64,000 nucleotides of DNA from Saccharothrix sp. HUAS TT1 (GTDB taxonomy: Bacteria > Actinomycetota > Actinomycetes > Mycobacteriales > Pseudonocardiaceae): contig NZ_CP160453.1 of assembly GCF_040744945.1 (NCBI RefSeq), positions 4,154,001-4,218,000 on the forward strand, in the 5' to 3' direction. The notes below the pieces were generated by a model. That model ran no database searches. It had not been told where the DNA came from and saw only the letters and a list, made by a program, of their open reading frames with translations. Below, one piece after another: positions 1 through 7,851 of the stretch (position 1 is the stretch's first letter; every line of letters starts with the position of its first letter). The position numbers and the translations under genes were made by a program.

Positions 1-1
1 C

Positions 2-310
2 GCGCTGGCGCTGGAACGGCAGCACCTCGTCCGCGATCGGTTGGCCGGGTTCGACATCCGCGCCGACCCCGGCTCCTACCACTGCTGGTGGCGGCTGCCG
101 GACCGGTGGCGGGCCGAGACGTTCGTCGCCGCCGCCGGCCGTCGCGGCATCGCCGTCACGCCCGCCGCCGCGTTCGCCGTCGTGCCGGGCCACGCGCCGA
201 ACGCCGTCCGCCTCGCCCTCGCCTCCACGCCCACCGCCACCCTGACCGCCGCGCTGGACGTCCTCGCCGCGCTCGCCGCGGGGAGTTCGGAGGACGACCA
301 GGTCGATTAA
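2..310 (+). CDS. MocR-type PLP-dependent aminotransferase/regulator, C-terminal part
   Basis: This is the last 102 residues of a gene that begins before the window. The visible part has the small C-terminal domain of fold-type I aminotransferases: a G-Y/H-W-W-R-L-P stretch, a region ending in TPAAAF and then PNAVRLALAS, as in GntR/MocR regulators and kynurenine-aminotransferase-like enzymes. The catalytic lysine and any GntR winged helix would lie upstream and cannot be seen. It stops 9 bp before the next gene on the same strand. The family is fairly clear; whether it is a MocR regulator or a plain aminotransferase cannot be decided from this piece. Confidence 0.7.
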   Translation, partial: ALALERQHLVRDRLAGFDIRADPGSYHCWWRLPDRWRAETFVAAAGRRGIAVTPAAAFAVVPGHAPNAVRLALASTPTATLTAALDVLAALAAGSSEDDQVD

Positions 311-319
311 GGTCACGCC

Positions 320-1300
320 ATGGTGACCAGGGACCTGCTCGCGTGGCTCCTCGACTCCGACCCGGCGCTGCGCTGGCAGGTCGAGCGCGACGTCGCGGGC
401 GAGCCGGCCGAGGTGTGGGAGGCGACCCGGGCCAGGATCGGCGTCGAGGGCTTCGGCGCGCGCCTGCTCGCCCTCCAGGACCCGGACGGCCAGTGGGCGG
501 GCGGCGCGTACTTCCCGGCGGGCTTCGACTTCCACGGCCCCGAAGCGGCCGAGGGCGCCGGGCAGCCGTACACGGCCACGACGTGGACACTGACCACGTT
601 GCGGGAGTGGGGGTTGGACCCCGCCGTGCTGCGCGAGCGCCGCACCGCCGAACTGCTCGCCGAGAACAGCCGTTGGGAGTACGACGACCTGCCGTACTGG
701 GGCGGCGAGGTCGACTGCTGCATCAACGGCTACACGGTCGCGAACGGCGTGTGGCTCGGCGCCGACGTCACCGGTCTCGCCCACTGGTTCCCCGAGCACC
801 AGCTGCCCGACGGCGGCTGGAACTGCGAGTGGGTCGAGGGCTCGACCCGGTCGTCGGTGCACTCGACCCTCAACTCCCTCAAGGGCCTCTTCGCCCACGA
901 GGTCGCCACCGGCGGCACCGACGCCACCCGCGCCGCCCGCCGTTCCGGCGAGGAGTACCTGCTGCGGCGCGGCCTGTTCCGCCGCCTATCCACCGGCGAA
1001 CCCGTGGGTCCGTGGGTGACCCGCTTCTCCTACCCGTTCCGGTGGTTCTACACCGTGCTCAACGCCGCCGAGCACTTCCGCGCGGTGTCGCTGCGCGACG
1101 GCACACCGCCCGATCCGCGGATGGCCGAGGCGGTCGACCTGATCCGCGCCGCCCGGCGACCGGACGGGACCTGGCCGCAGTCCCGCCGCCACCCCGGCCG
1201 CGTGTGGTTCGAGGTGGACGTGCCCGCGGGCGAGCCGTCGAAGTGGCTGACCCTGTCCGGGACCAGGGTGCTGTCCTGGTGGGACGACTCGGGCGCCTAG
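320..1300 (+). CDS. Squalene-cyclase-like alpha/alpha-toroid protein
   Basis: A 326-residue protein with repeated tryptophan-rich turns such as LQDPDGQW (about residue 50), QLPDGGWNCEW (about 155) and RRPDGTWPQ near the end, which resemble the QW repeats of terpenoid cyclases and prenyltransferase beta subunits. It has only about half the length of a squalene-hopene cyclase and no DxDD catalytic motif is visible, so cyclase activity is not supported; such short homologues are common uncharacterised actinobacterial proteins. The ATG at 320 follows the preceding stop by 9 bp, so the two genes may be co-transcribed. Substrate and role are unknown. Confidence 0.65.
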   Translation: MVTRDLLAWLLDSDPALRWQVERDVAGEPAEVWEATRARIGVEGFGARLLALQDPDGQWAGGAYFPAGFDFHGPEAAEGAGQPYTATTWTLTTLREWGLDPAVLRERRTAELLAENSRWEYDDLPYWGGEVDCCINGYTVANGVWLGADVTGLAHWFPEHQLPDGGWNCEWVEGSTRSSVHSTLNSLKGLFAHEVATGGTDATRAARRSGEEYLLRRGLFRRLSTGEPVGPWVTRFSYPFRWFYTVLNAAEHFRAVSLRDGTPPDPRMAEAVDLIRAARRPDGTWPQSRRHPGRVWFEVDVPAGEPSKWLTLSGTRVLSWWDDSGA

Positions 1301-1337
1301 CTGCCCGGCGGTCGGCGCCGGCCGTTCACCCGTCGCC

Positions 1338-1922
1338 GCGCCGGCCGGTGTCGTCGTGTTCGCCCACGGCTCGGGCAGCTCCCGCCACAGCGTCCGCAAC
1401 CGCTTCGTCGTCGACTCCCTGCGCCGCGACGGCTTCGCGACCCCGCTGCTCGACCTGCTGACCGACCTGCTGACCGAGCGCGAGGGGCACGAGGACCGCG
1501 CCACCGGCCGCCTGCGGTTCGACATCGGCCTGCCGGCCGAGCGGGTGGCGGCTCGGTGGAGTGGACGTCACGGGCGCGGCCGACGTGGGGGCTGCCGATC
1601 GGCCTGTTCGGCGCGAGCACCGGCGCGGCGTCGGCGGCGCTGGTGGTGGCGGCGGGGACGTACCTGGTGCGGGCGGTGGTGTCGCGCGGTGGCCGGCCGG
1701 ACCTGGCGGGTCGGGCGCTGAGCCGGGTGCGGGCGCCGATGTTGTTGGTGATCGGTGGATGGGACGAGCAGGTGCTGGACCTGAACCGGGCGGCGGCCGG
1801 GCGGCCGGCCGTGCCGTGGCGGCTGGAGGTGGTCGACGGGGCGACGCACCTGTTCGAGGAGCCGGGGGCGCTGGAGGACGTCGCCCACCTGGCCCGGCTG
1901 GTGGTTCCGCGAGTACCTGTGA
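1338..1922 (+). pseudogene. Dienelactone-hydrolase-like alpha/beta hydrolase, frameshifted relic
   Basis: Three reading frames together spell one alpha/beta hydrolase of the family often fused to phosphoribosyltransferases. The first frame (from 1338) gives GVVVFAHGSGSSRHS and continues to about 1558; a second frame from about 1556 gives the nucleophile region GLFGASTGAAS, then AVVSRGGRPDLAG, a GGWDEQVLDLNR acid loop and GATHLFEEPGALE with the catalytic histidine; a third frame at 1902 gives WFREYL and the natural stop at 1922. No proper start or N-terminal strand precedes it. The simplest reading is a pseudogene with two frameshifts and a lost N-terminus; sequencing error at two GC-rich sites is the alternative. 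Confidence 0.75.
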
Positions 1923-1928
1923 GGGCTC

Positions 1929-1961
1929 GACACCGGGTGCGCGTCGGTGGCGCCCGGTGTC
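1929..1961. terminator. Hairpin terminator after the hydrolase relic
   Basis: A 9-bp perfect stem (1929-1937 with 1953-1961) around a 15-nt loop begins 6 bp after the relic's natural stop. No long T run follows, as is usual for actinomycete terminators. It suggests that the hydrolase was once an expressed gene. Confidence 0.45.
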
Positions 1962-2083
1962 AGGCGTCGTGCCGGAGCCGGTTGTACGAGTTTCGGATGA
2001 GCCGCTGCACCACGGTGGCCGACAGCAGCGCTACCACCGCGACCGGTTTGGTGGCGTTCGGAATCAGTTCACCGCTCTTTTTC

Positions 2084-2114
2084 CTAGCATCGCTAGAGCT
2101 TGTAGCGGCGCTAG
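2084..2114. promoter_or_regulatory. Tandem CTAGC-N3-GCTAG operator-like palindromes
   Basis: Two 13-bp palindromes stand side by side: CTAGCATCGCTAG (2084-2096) and GTAGCGGCGCTAG (2102-2114), with centres 18 bp apart. The same palindrome pair with the same 18-bp spacing lies upstream of the DUF4267 gene at 53.5 kb, next to a TetR regulator. The site is about 100 bp before the aminotransferase start at 2215 inside a 292-bp gap that has no convincing gene. A binding site for that TetR protein is inferred. Confidence 0.5.
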
Positions 2115-2214
2115 CGCGAGGTTCGCGGTGGTTGGACCAACGTCACGGTCGGGGTCCGGTGTGGACGGCGATCGGGGGGTGGTGCCGCGTCGGGGGACCG
2201 ACGAGAGTGGCGGC

Positions 2215-3414
2215 ATGAGCTACGACGTCGAGGCCGTCCGCGCCCGGTTCCCCTCCCTCGCCTCCGGCGCCGCCCACTTCGACGGTCCGGGTGGCTCGCA
2301 GGTGCCCGCCGCCGTCGCGGACGCGGTGCGGGACGCGATGGTCTCGCCCCTGGCCAACCGCGGCTCGGTCACCGCCGCCGAGCGCGCGGCCGACGCGATC
2401 GTGCTGGACGCCCGGCGGGCGCTGGCCGACCTGCTCGGAGCGGCGCCGGAGGGCGTGGTGTTCGGCCGCAGCATGACGCAGCTGACCTACGACTTCGCCC
2501 GCACGCTGGCCCGCACCTGGCGACCCGGCGACGAGGTGGTGCTGACCAGGCTGGACCACGACGCCAACGTGCGCCCCTGGGTGCAGGCGGCGGAGGCGGT
2601 CGGAGCGGTGGTGCGGTGGGTCGGGTTCGAGCCGGCCACCGGCGAGCTGACCCCGGCGGACGTGGCCGGGGTGCTCTCGGACCGGACCCGGCTGGTGGCG
2701 GTCACCGCGGCGTCGAACCTCATCGGCACGCGGCCCGCGACGGCCGAGATCGCGGCGTTGGCGCACGCGCGCGGCGCGCTGGTCTACGTGGACGGCGTGC
2801 ACCTCGCCGCGCACCACCCGGTGGACGTGGCAGCTATCGGCGCGGACTTCTTCACGTGCTCGCCCTACAAGTTCTTCGGGCCGCACTGCGGCGTGCTGGC
2901 GGCGCGGCCGGAGCTGCTGGCGGAGCTGCGGCCGGACAAGCTGCTGCCGTCGTCGGACGCGGTGCCGGAGCGGTTCGAGCTGGGCACGCTGCCCTACGAG
3001 CTGCTGGCCGGCTGCACCGCCGCCGTGGACTTCATCGCCGACCTGGTCCCGTCCGGGGGCGACCGCCGGACCCGGATCACCACGTCGCTGACGGCGGTGC
3101 AGGGGCACGAGGAGCGGCTGCGGGAGAAGGTCGAGGCGGGGCTCGCCGAGCTGCCCGGCGCGGTCGTGTGGTCGCGGGCGCGGCTGCGCACGCCGACGGT
3201 GCTGGTGACGTTCGCCGAACGCGCGGCGGCCGACGCGTACCGGCGCCTGGCCGAGGTGGGCGTGAACGCGCCCGCCGGGTCGTTCTACGCGATCGAGACG
3301 TCCCGGTGGCTGGGCCTGGGCGACACCGGCGGGCTGCGGATCGGGCTCGCGCCGTACTCGACCGAGGAGGAGGTGGACCGGCTGCTCGACGGGCTGGCCG
3401 GGTTCCTCCGCTAG
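2215..3414 (+). CDS. Class V aminotransferase, cysteine-desulfurase-like (VC1184 subfamily)
   Basis: A 399-residue fold-type I PLP enzyme. The sequence shows the early HFDGPGGSQVP segment, a D-H-D-AN motif (LTRLDHDANVRPW) for cofactor contacts, the VYVDGVHLAAHHPVD aspartate-histidine pair that binds the pyridine nitrogen, and the lysine in SPYKFFGPHCG that would carry PLP. The arrangement matches the TIGR01976-type relatives of SufS/CsdA, whose substrates are unknown; the usual cysteine-loop of SufS is not evident, so sulfur transfer should not be assumed. ATG at 2215 is chosen because the upstream in-frame extension has no homologous look. It converges on the acetoacetate-decarboxylase-like gene, sharing a CTAG at their stops. 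Confidence 0.85.
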   Translation: MSYDVEAVRARFPSLASGAAHFDGPGGSQVPAAVADAVRDAMVSPLANRGSVTAAERAADAIVLDARRALADLLGAAPEGVVFGRSMTQLTYDFARTLARTWRPGDEVVLTRLDHDANVRPWVQAAEAVGAVVRWVGFEPATGELTPADVAGVLSDRTRLVAVTAASNLIGTRPATAEIAALAHARGALVYVDGVHLAAHHPVDVAAIGADFFTCSPYKFFGPHCGVLAARPELLAELRPDKLLPSSDAVPERFELGTLPYELLAGCTAAVDFIADLVPSGGDRRTRITTSLTAVQGHEERLREKVEAGLAELPGAVVWSRARLRTPTVLVTFAERAAADAYRRLAEVGVNAPAGSFYAIETSRWLGLGDTGGLRIGLAPYSTEEEVDRLLDGLAGFLR

Positions 3415-4016
3415 GCCCGGCCCGACGCGCGCGGGCCGAACCTCAACCGCAGCCGCCGGACCGCGACGCTGAGCAGCGGCCGGTGGGGCAGCCAGGCCAG
3501 CGGGCCGTTCGGGGCGATGTCCCAGACGGCCCGCGCCGCGCTCACGCGTGCCGTGGCGCGCAGCGGCGTCCGGGCCAGGCCGTCGCCGAACTCCTGCCAC
3601 GTCGACGCCGCCGCGGGCAGCCACGCGCCGAAGGGCAGCACCCGGCCGCGCACCGAGGCGATCGGGCCGTCCGCGTCACGGGCGGACGCGACCCGGTCGT
3701 CCCAGTCGAACCCGGCCGACTCCTTCGGGACGCCCCACAGCTCGCGACCGCCCGCGCGGGACGCCGGGCTGTCCACCCAGATCCGGGTGATCGTCACGCC
3801 GAACCGGAGCCCCTTCCGCACCAGCACCGCGGCCAGCAGCTCGTGGTAGGCCAGGCCGGGCGGCCGGTAGTCCACGAAGGCCGTGCCGACGACGGCGTGG
3901 CCGAACAACGTCACCGGGCGCACCGGCAGCGGCGGCACCGCCTCGGCGCGGACCAGCCACACCGACACGCACGCGCGGCCGTGCAGCCGCCACGGCTCCG
4001 GCGGGTAGCTGACCAT
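3411..4016 (-). CDS. Acetoacetate-decarboxylase-family protein
   Basis: A 201-residue protein of the acetoacetate decarboxylase fold. Visible landmarks are PPEPWRLHGRACVSVWLV at the N-terminus, the FVDYRPPGLAYHELLAAVLV strand, and ELWGVPKE followed by a D-W-D stretch that are typical of actinobacterial members of this superfamily. The catalytic lysine of true acetoacetate decarboxylase is not clearly present in its usual context, so it may be a lyase or a binding protein of unknown substrate. ATG 4016 is preferred over the longer frame because GAGGGGG lies 5 nt upstream. It stands alone, convergent with the aminotransferase. Confidence 0.75.
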   Translation of the reverse strand: MVSYPPEPWRLHGRACVSVWLVRAEAVPPLPVRPVTLFGHAVVGTAFVDYRPPGLAYHELLAAVLVRKGLRFGVTITRIWVDSPASRAGGRELWGVPKESAGFDWDDRVASARDADGPIASVRGRVLPFGAWLPAAASTWQEFGDGLARTPLRATARVSAARAVWDIAPNGPLAWLPHRPLLSVAVRRLRLRFGPRASGRA

Positions 4017-4050
4017 CCGAGCCCCCTCACGACGGGACGGCACCCGCAGA

Positions 4051-4236
4051 CTACGTCCGCCGGCCGGCGGGTGGCGGCGCGGTCGAGGCGCGTTCGACCA
4101 GTCGGACACCCGTCGTCACCGGTTCGGTGGGCGCCCGGCCCGTCTCCACCGACGCCGGCAGCAGCCGCACCGCCGTGATCGCCTTCCCGGTGGTGTCCTG
4201 CGCCACCGTGGTCAGCTTGGGCGTCACGTGCTCCAT
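4051..4236 (-). pseudogene. LacI-family regulator C-terminal relic
   Basis: About 60 residues read like the end of a LacI-type repressor: HVTPKLTTVAQDT (compare the usual LTTV-Q-D segment), an AVRLL helix, and VRLVERASTAPP, matching the common L-V-x-R-x-S-T-x-P-P terminus. No DNA-binding head, sugar-binding core or G-F-D-D motif is present upstream; the preceding 200 bp (4237-4441) hold no recognisable gene. It is therefore most likely a decayed fragment. The similarity is short and judged by eye. Confidence 0.45.
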
Positions 4237-4441
4237 CACCACGCCGATCGTGGTGGAGGACCCGACCGGCTTCGAGTTGAACGCTACCGGCAGCGCTGCG
4301 GTCTCGAACACGACCGTGACGCGCGCGGCGTCGGGCGGGCTGCTCAACCCGGGCGGCTGCACGCTGGTCCGCGGGCCGGGCAACTCCGGGTTCTGACCCC
4401 CGGCGGACCGGCGCGGGTGGTCGCGCCTGGGTGACGTGGTG

Positions 4442-7400
4442 TCAGTGGCGGGCGCCGCCCAGGCCCCGGCGGGTGCGGGCGGGTGGTGGCGGGGTGGTCG
4501 GTTCGGCGGGGCGGAGGGCCGTGTAGGCGTCGAGCCAGCCGGTGGCGCGGTAGTCGCCGCGCCTGGTGAACACGGCCACGCCGGTCGGCTCCTCGTCGTC
4601 CTCCGGGTACGCGAGGGTCGAGGAGGACGTGGGCGCGGTCCACGTCCGGCCGCGCCAGGCGATGGCGAGCGCGCCCGTGCCGCCGGTGGCGGTGGCGCCG
4701 TCGGCGTGCGCGGCGAGGGTGTAGGTGGTGGTGCGTTCGCGCAGCAGCGCCGTGTAGCCGGCGTGGTCGAGGACGCAGCCCGCCGGTGACCGGCCCGGTG
4801 ACCAGTCCGGCGCGCGCACGCCGCGCGCGACGGCCGACCGCCACAGGTCCGGCACGACCTCCTTCAGGTGGGCGCGGGTGGCCATCTCCTCGCACATCCA
4901 CAGCAGCCGGCCCGCGCCGCGACCGGGGGCGAGGCCGCGCCAGCGGACCCGGTGGTCCAGGTCGGCGGCCACCACGGCGATCCACGGGTGCACCGTGCCC
5001 AGCACGCCCTGCGCGGCCAGCCACGCCAGGAACCGGGGCGCCTGCTCGTACACCGGGTGCAGGGTCGACAGGGGTATCCCGCCGGCCACGCGGCGGGCGC
5101 GGGAGGTGAACAGGTGCGGTGACCGGGCCGCCAGCAGCAGCGCCGCCCACGCCAGGTCGCCGGGCGCGGTGGTGGTCTGGGAGCCCAGGCCCTTGACCGA
5201 GGTCGAGTGGGTGATCTGCGACGTCCTGCCACCCGCCTTGATCACCGTCGCCACCGCGGGCCGCACCGGCTCCGGGACCGGGATGCCCGCCAGGTCGCGC
5301 ACCGCGACCGACAGCACCAGGCTGAGCGCGTTCTCCGCCTCGTCCGGGTCCTGCGGCACGGGCAGCAGGCCGAGCGTGCGGCGCAACCGGCGGCCGGTGT
5401 GGGTGGACACCATCATCCGGGCGGTCAACCTGCCCAGCTCGGTGATCGCCAGCTTGCCGTCGGCCAGGGTCAGGTGGCCCTCGTCCACCAGGAACGACAC
5501 CGCCTCCTGCACCGGCTCCAGGTCGTCGTCGCCCTGCGCGTGCGCCAGCGTCTCGACCCACCACGCCTGCGCGTCGTCCACCGTGCCGATCCGGCCTTGC
5601 AGCACCTCGGCCAGCACGTGGTCGGGCAGCGAGTCGCGGATTCGCGAGTACACGGCGTAGCCGGCCACCAGGCGGGTCTGCCAGTCGGCGCGCTGCGTCT
5701 CGTCCACCACCAGGTAGGACCAGCCCTCGGTCTCGCCCGCGCCGATCCGCCCGGCCCGGCCGAACATCTGCAGCACCGTCGACGTGTCGATCGGCTCGCC
5801 GCCGATGGAGACGTCGCGCACGACCACGGCCCGCGCGGGCAGGTTCACGCCGGCGGCGACGGTGGAGGTGGCGACCAGGACGTCGGCCTCACGCGCGCGG
5901 AAGGCGCGCTCGGCGGCGTGCTTGTGCTCGTAGTCGGCGTAGTGCAGCCGGACGCCGACCTCCGCGCACGCCTTGGTGAGGCCGTCGACGTCGTCGGCGG
6001 CGACGGTGTGCACGGGCGCGCCCCGGTCGGCGGCGATGGCCATCGCGGTGGAGCGGACGTTGCGCTTGGAGCCGCAGAACACCAGCACGCTGCCGCCCTC
6101 GGCGGTGTGCCGGTGGGTCAGGTCGAGCACGACCTGCTCGCGCAGCCGGTTGTTCGCGGCGAACCCGGACGCGGCCGGGATCGTCGGCAGCTGCCAGGTC
6201 ACCCGGGACGGCCGCCAGGTCGTGGCGACCAGCTCCGCCTCCAGCCACTCGGCCACCTCGGCCGCGTTGGACACCGTCGCCGACAGCCCGACGATCCGGA
6301 CGGGCGAGTCGGCGCCGCGCACGCGGGCCAGCAGGGCCTCCAGCAGCGCGCCGCGACCGGGGCTGCCGAGCAGGTGGATCTCGTCCACGACCAGGCAGCC
6401 GACCTCGCCCAGCGCGGCCTGGAGCGAACTGGCGCGGCAGATGGCCTCGAACTTCTCCGTGGTCGCGACCCACAGGTCGGCCGCCTTGACCGCTTCGACG
6501 TCCACCGCGTACTCGCCGGACAGGCGCTCGACCCGCAGGCCCTCGTCGCGCCACGCCTCCAGCTCGCGGTCCAGCTCGTCGGTGAGCGAGCGCTGGGGCA
6601 CCAGCCAGGCGGCCTTGCGGCCCTCGTGCAGGACGGCCTTCAGGACGGCCAGCATGCCCATCGCGGTCTTGCCCGCGCCGGTGGGCGCGGTGATCAGGAC
6701 GTGGGAGTCGCCGTCCACGAGGTGGGGCGCGGCCTGCGCCTGGGCCGGGTTGAGCACCGGGAACGGCAGGAACCGCGCCCAGTCGTCCGGCGCGAACCGC
6801 GTCACCGGCACCGGGTCGGGCACGTCGTCGCGGTCCACCGGCTCGTGCAGGTCCCACAGCAGGTCGAAGGCGAGCCGGGCGGCCCGCGCGCCGTCGCCGA
6901 CCACCGACTCGCAGCGCTCCGGCACCACGCCGCCGACGTCGGACAGCCAGGCGGTGGCGGCGGTGGTGGACACCTCCTCCTGCTCCAGCCAGTGCCGCAC
7001 GGCCCGGAACGGGACGCCGGCGGCGGTCAGCCGGGACCGCAACCCGTCGAACTCGGGCCGGTCGGGCAGCACGACCCGCGCGTCGACGCCCGGGGGGACG
7101 TGCGGGACGTCCAACGCCGGGTCGACCGTCTTGTGCCACCACACGGGCCGCGACTCCAGCGCGGCCAGGGCGGGCGGCAGCACCGGCGCGCTCGCCTCGC
7201 GGGCAGTCGGGGCGACCTCCGAGCCGCTGAGGATGGACCGGATGCGGGCCGCCATCGCGACCGTGGACACCCGCCGCTTCGGCCTCGGCTCCGGCGCGCT
7301 GACCTGCGGCTCCGGTTCCGGCTGCCGCTCGGGCTCGGTCTCGGGCGCGGACCGCGGCTCGGGCTCCGCCGTCGGTTTCGGCTCGCGTTCCGGCTTGGGC

Positions 7401-7798
7401 TTGCGTTCCGGCTCGGGTTTCGGGGTGGGCGCGACGGCCCGGTCGGCGCGGGCGCCGAGGGCCAGCGCCTCCAGCTGCGCGTCCTCCGCGAGGCGGCGCG
7501 TCACGGCGTCCGGGCGCAGTTCGCCCAGCACCGACCGCTGCGCCAGCTTCAACTCCCGCAGCGTGAACGTCGCCGGGCAGGCGGGGCACGCCACCGCGGC
7601 CTGCAACTGCTGCCGGCCGCGGTCCGGGTGGGCGCGGTACAGGCCGTGCAGCTCGCCCGCGCACCTCGGGCACCGGCGGTCGACGGGCACCGGCGACAGC
7701 TGCCAGCCGGGCTCGGCGTACCGCGCGATCGCGGGCTCCGGGCGGACACCCCACCGGGCCTCCACGACCCCGGCGACCGACGTGTCCACCGACTCCAC
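4442..7798 (-). CDS. Large Ski2-like DEAD/DEAH-box helicase
   Basis: An 1118-residue ATP-dependent superfamily 2 helicase. In order: a zinc-ribbon-like pair of CxxC motifs (Cys43/46 and 71/74), a Pro/Glu/Lys-rich linker (about 123-175), then a helicase core with Walker A APTGAGKT (371-378), a DEIH box in VVDEIHLLG, a SAT motif (GLSATVS), and motifs V and VI in ATSTVAAGVNLPARA and QMFGRAGRIG. The C-terminal third follows the Ski2/Brr2/Hel308 layout. GTG 7798 is chosen because GGAGG stands 8 nt upstream and the longer frame overlaps the next gene. RNA or DNA as substrate is not decided; related actinobacterial proteins are uncharacterised. Upstream neighbour is 53 bp away on the same strand. 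Confidence 0.85.
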   Translation of the reverse strand: MESVDTSVAGVVEARWGVRPEPAIARYAEPGWQLSPVPVDRRCPRCAGELHGLYRAHPDRGRQQLQAAVACPACPATFTLRELKLAQRSVLGELRPDAVTRRLAEDAQLEALALGARADRAVAPTPKPEPERKPKPEREPKPTAEPEPRSAPETEPERQPEPEPQVSAPEPRPKRRVSTVAMAARIRSILSGSEVAPTAREASAPVLPPALAALESRPVWWHKTVDPALDVPHVPPGVDARVVLPDRPEFDGLRSRLTAAGVPFRAVRHWLEQEEVSTTAATAWLSDVGGVVPERCESVVGDGARAARLAFDLLWDLHEPVDRDDVPDPVPVTRFAPDDWARFLPFPVLNPAQAQAAPHLVDGDSHVLITAPTGAGKTAMGMLAVLKAVLHEGRKAAWLVPQRSLTDELDRELEAWRDEGLRVERLSGEYAVDVEAVKAADLWVATTEKFEAICRASSLQAALGEVGCLVVDEIHLLGSPGRGALLEALLARVRGADSPVRIVGLSATVSNAAEVAEWLEAELVATTWRPSRVTWQLPTIPAASGFAANNRLREQVVLDLTHRHTAEGGSVLVFCGSKRNVRSTAMAIAADRGAPVHTVAADDVDGLTKACAEVGVRLHYADYEHKHAAERAFRAREADVLVATSTVAAGVNLPARAVVVRDVSIGGEPIDTSTVLQMFGRAGRIGAGETEGWSYLVVDETQRADWQTRLVAGYAVYSRIRDSLPDHVLAEVLQGRIGTVDDAQAWWVETLAHAQGDDDLEPVQEAVSFLVDEGHLTLADGKLAITELGRLTARMMVSTHTGRRLRRTLGLLPVPQDPDEAENALSLVLSVAVRDLAGIPVPEPVRPAVATVIKAGGRTSQITHSTSVKGLGSQTTTAPGDLAWAALLLAARSPHLFTSRARRVAGGIPLSTLHPVYEQAPRFLAWLAAQGVLGTVHPWIAVVAADLDHRVRWRGLAPGRGAGRLLWMCEEMATRAHLKEVVPDLWRSAVARGVRAPDWSPGRSPAGCVLDHAGYTALLRERTTTYTLAAHADGATATGGTGALAIAWRGRTWTAPTSSSTLAYPEDDEEPTGVAVFTRRGDYRATGWLDAYTALRPAEPTTPPPPARTRRGLGGARH

Positions 7799-7851
7799 CC
7801 GCCGCCTCCGTCCCGGCCCGCCGCCGACCCCCGGCGAGCCGACACGTGATG

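Noticed and set aside
1960..2097. Minus-strand frame ending VVALLSATVVQRLIRNSYNR near 1965, as a small membrane protein gene
   Set aside because: It reads well but has no start codon giving more than about 25 residues and no ribosome-binding site; its stop lies inside the hairpin at 1929-1961.
4127..4396. Plus-strand frame of 89 codons opposite the LacI relic
   Set aside because: It is the antisense shadow of the LacI-like stretch, with no ribosome-binding site and no family resemblance.
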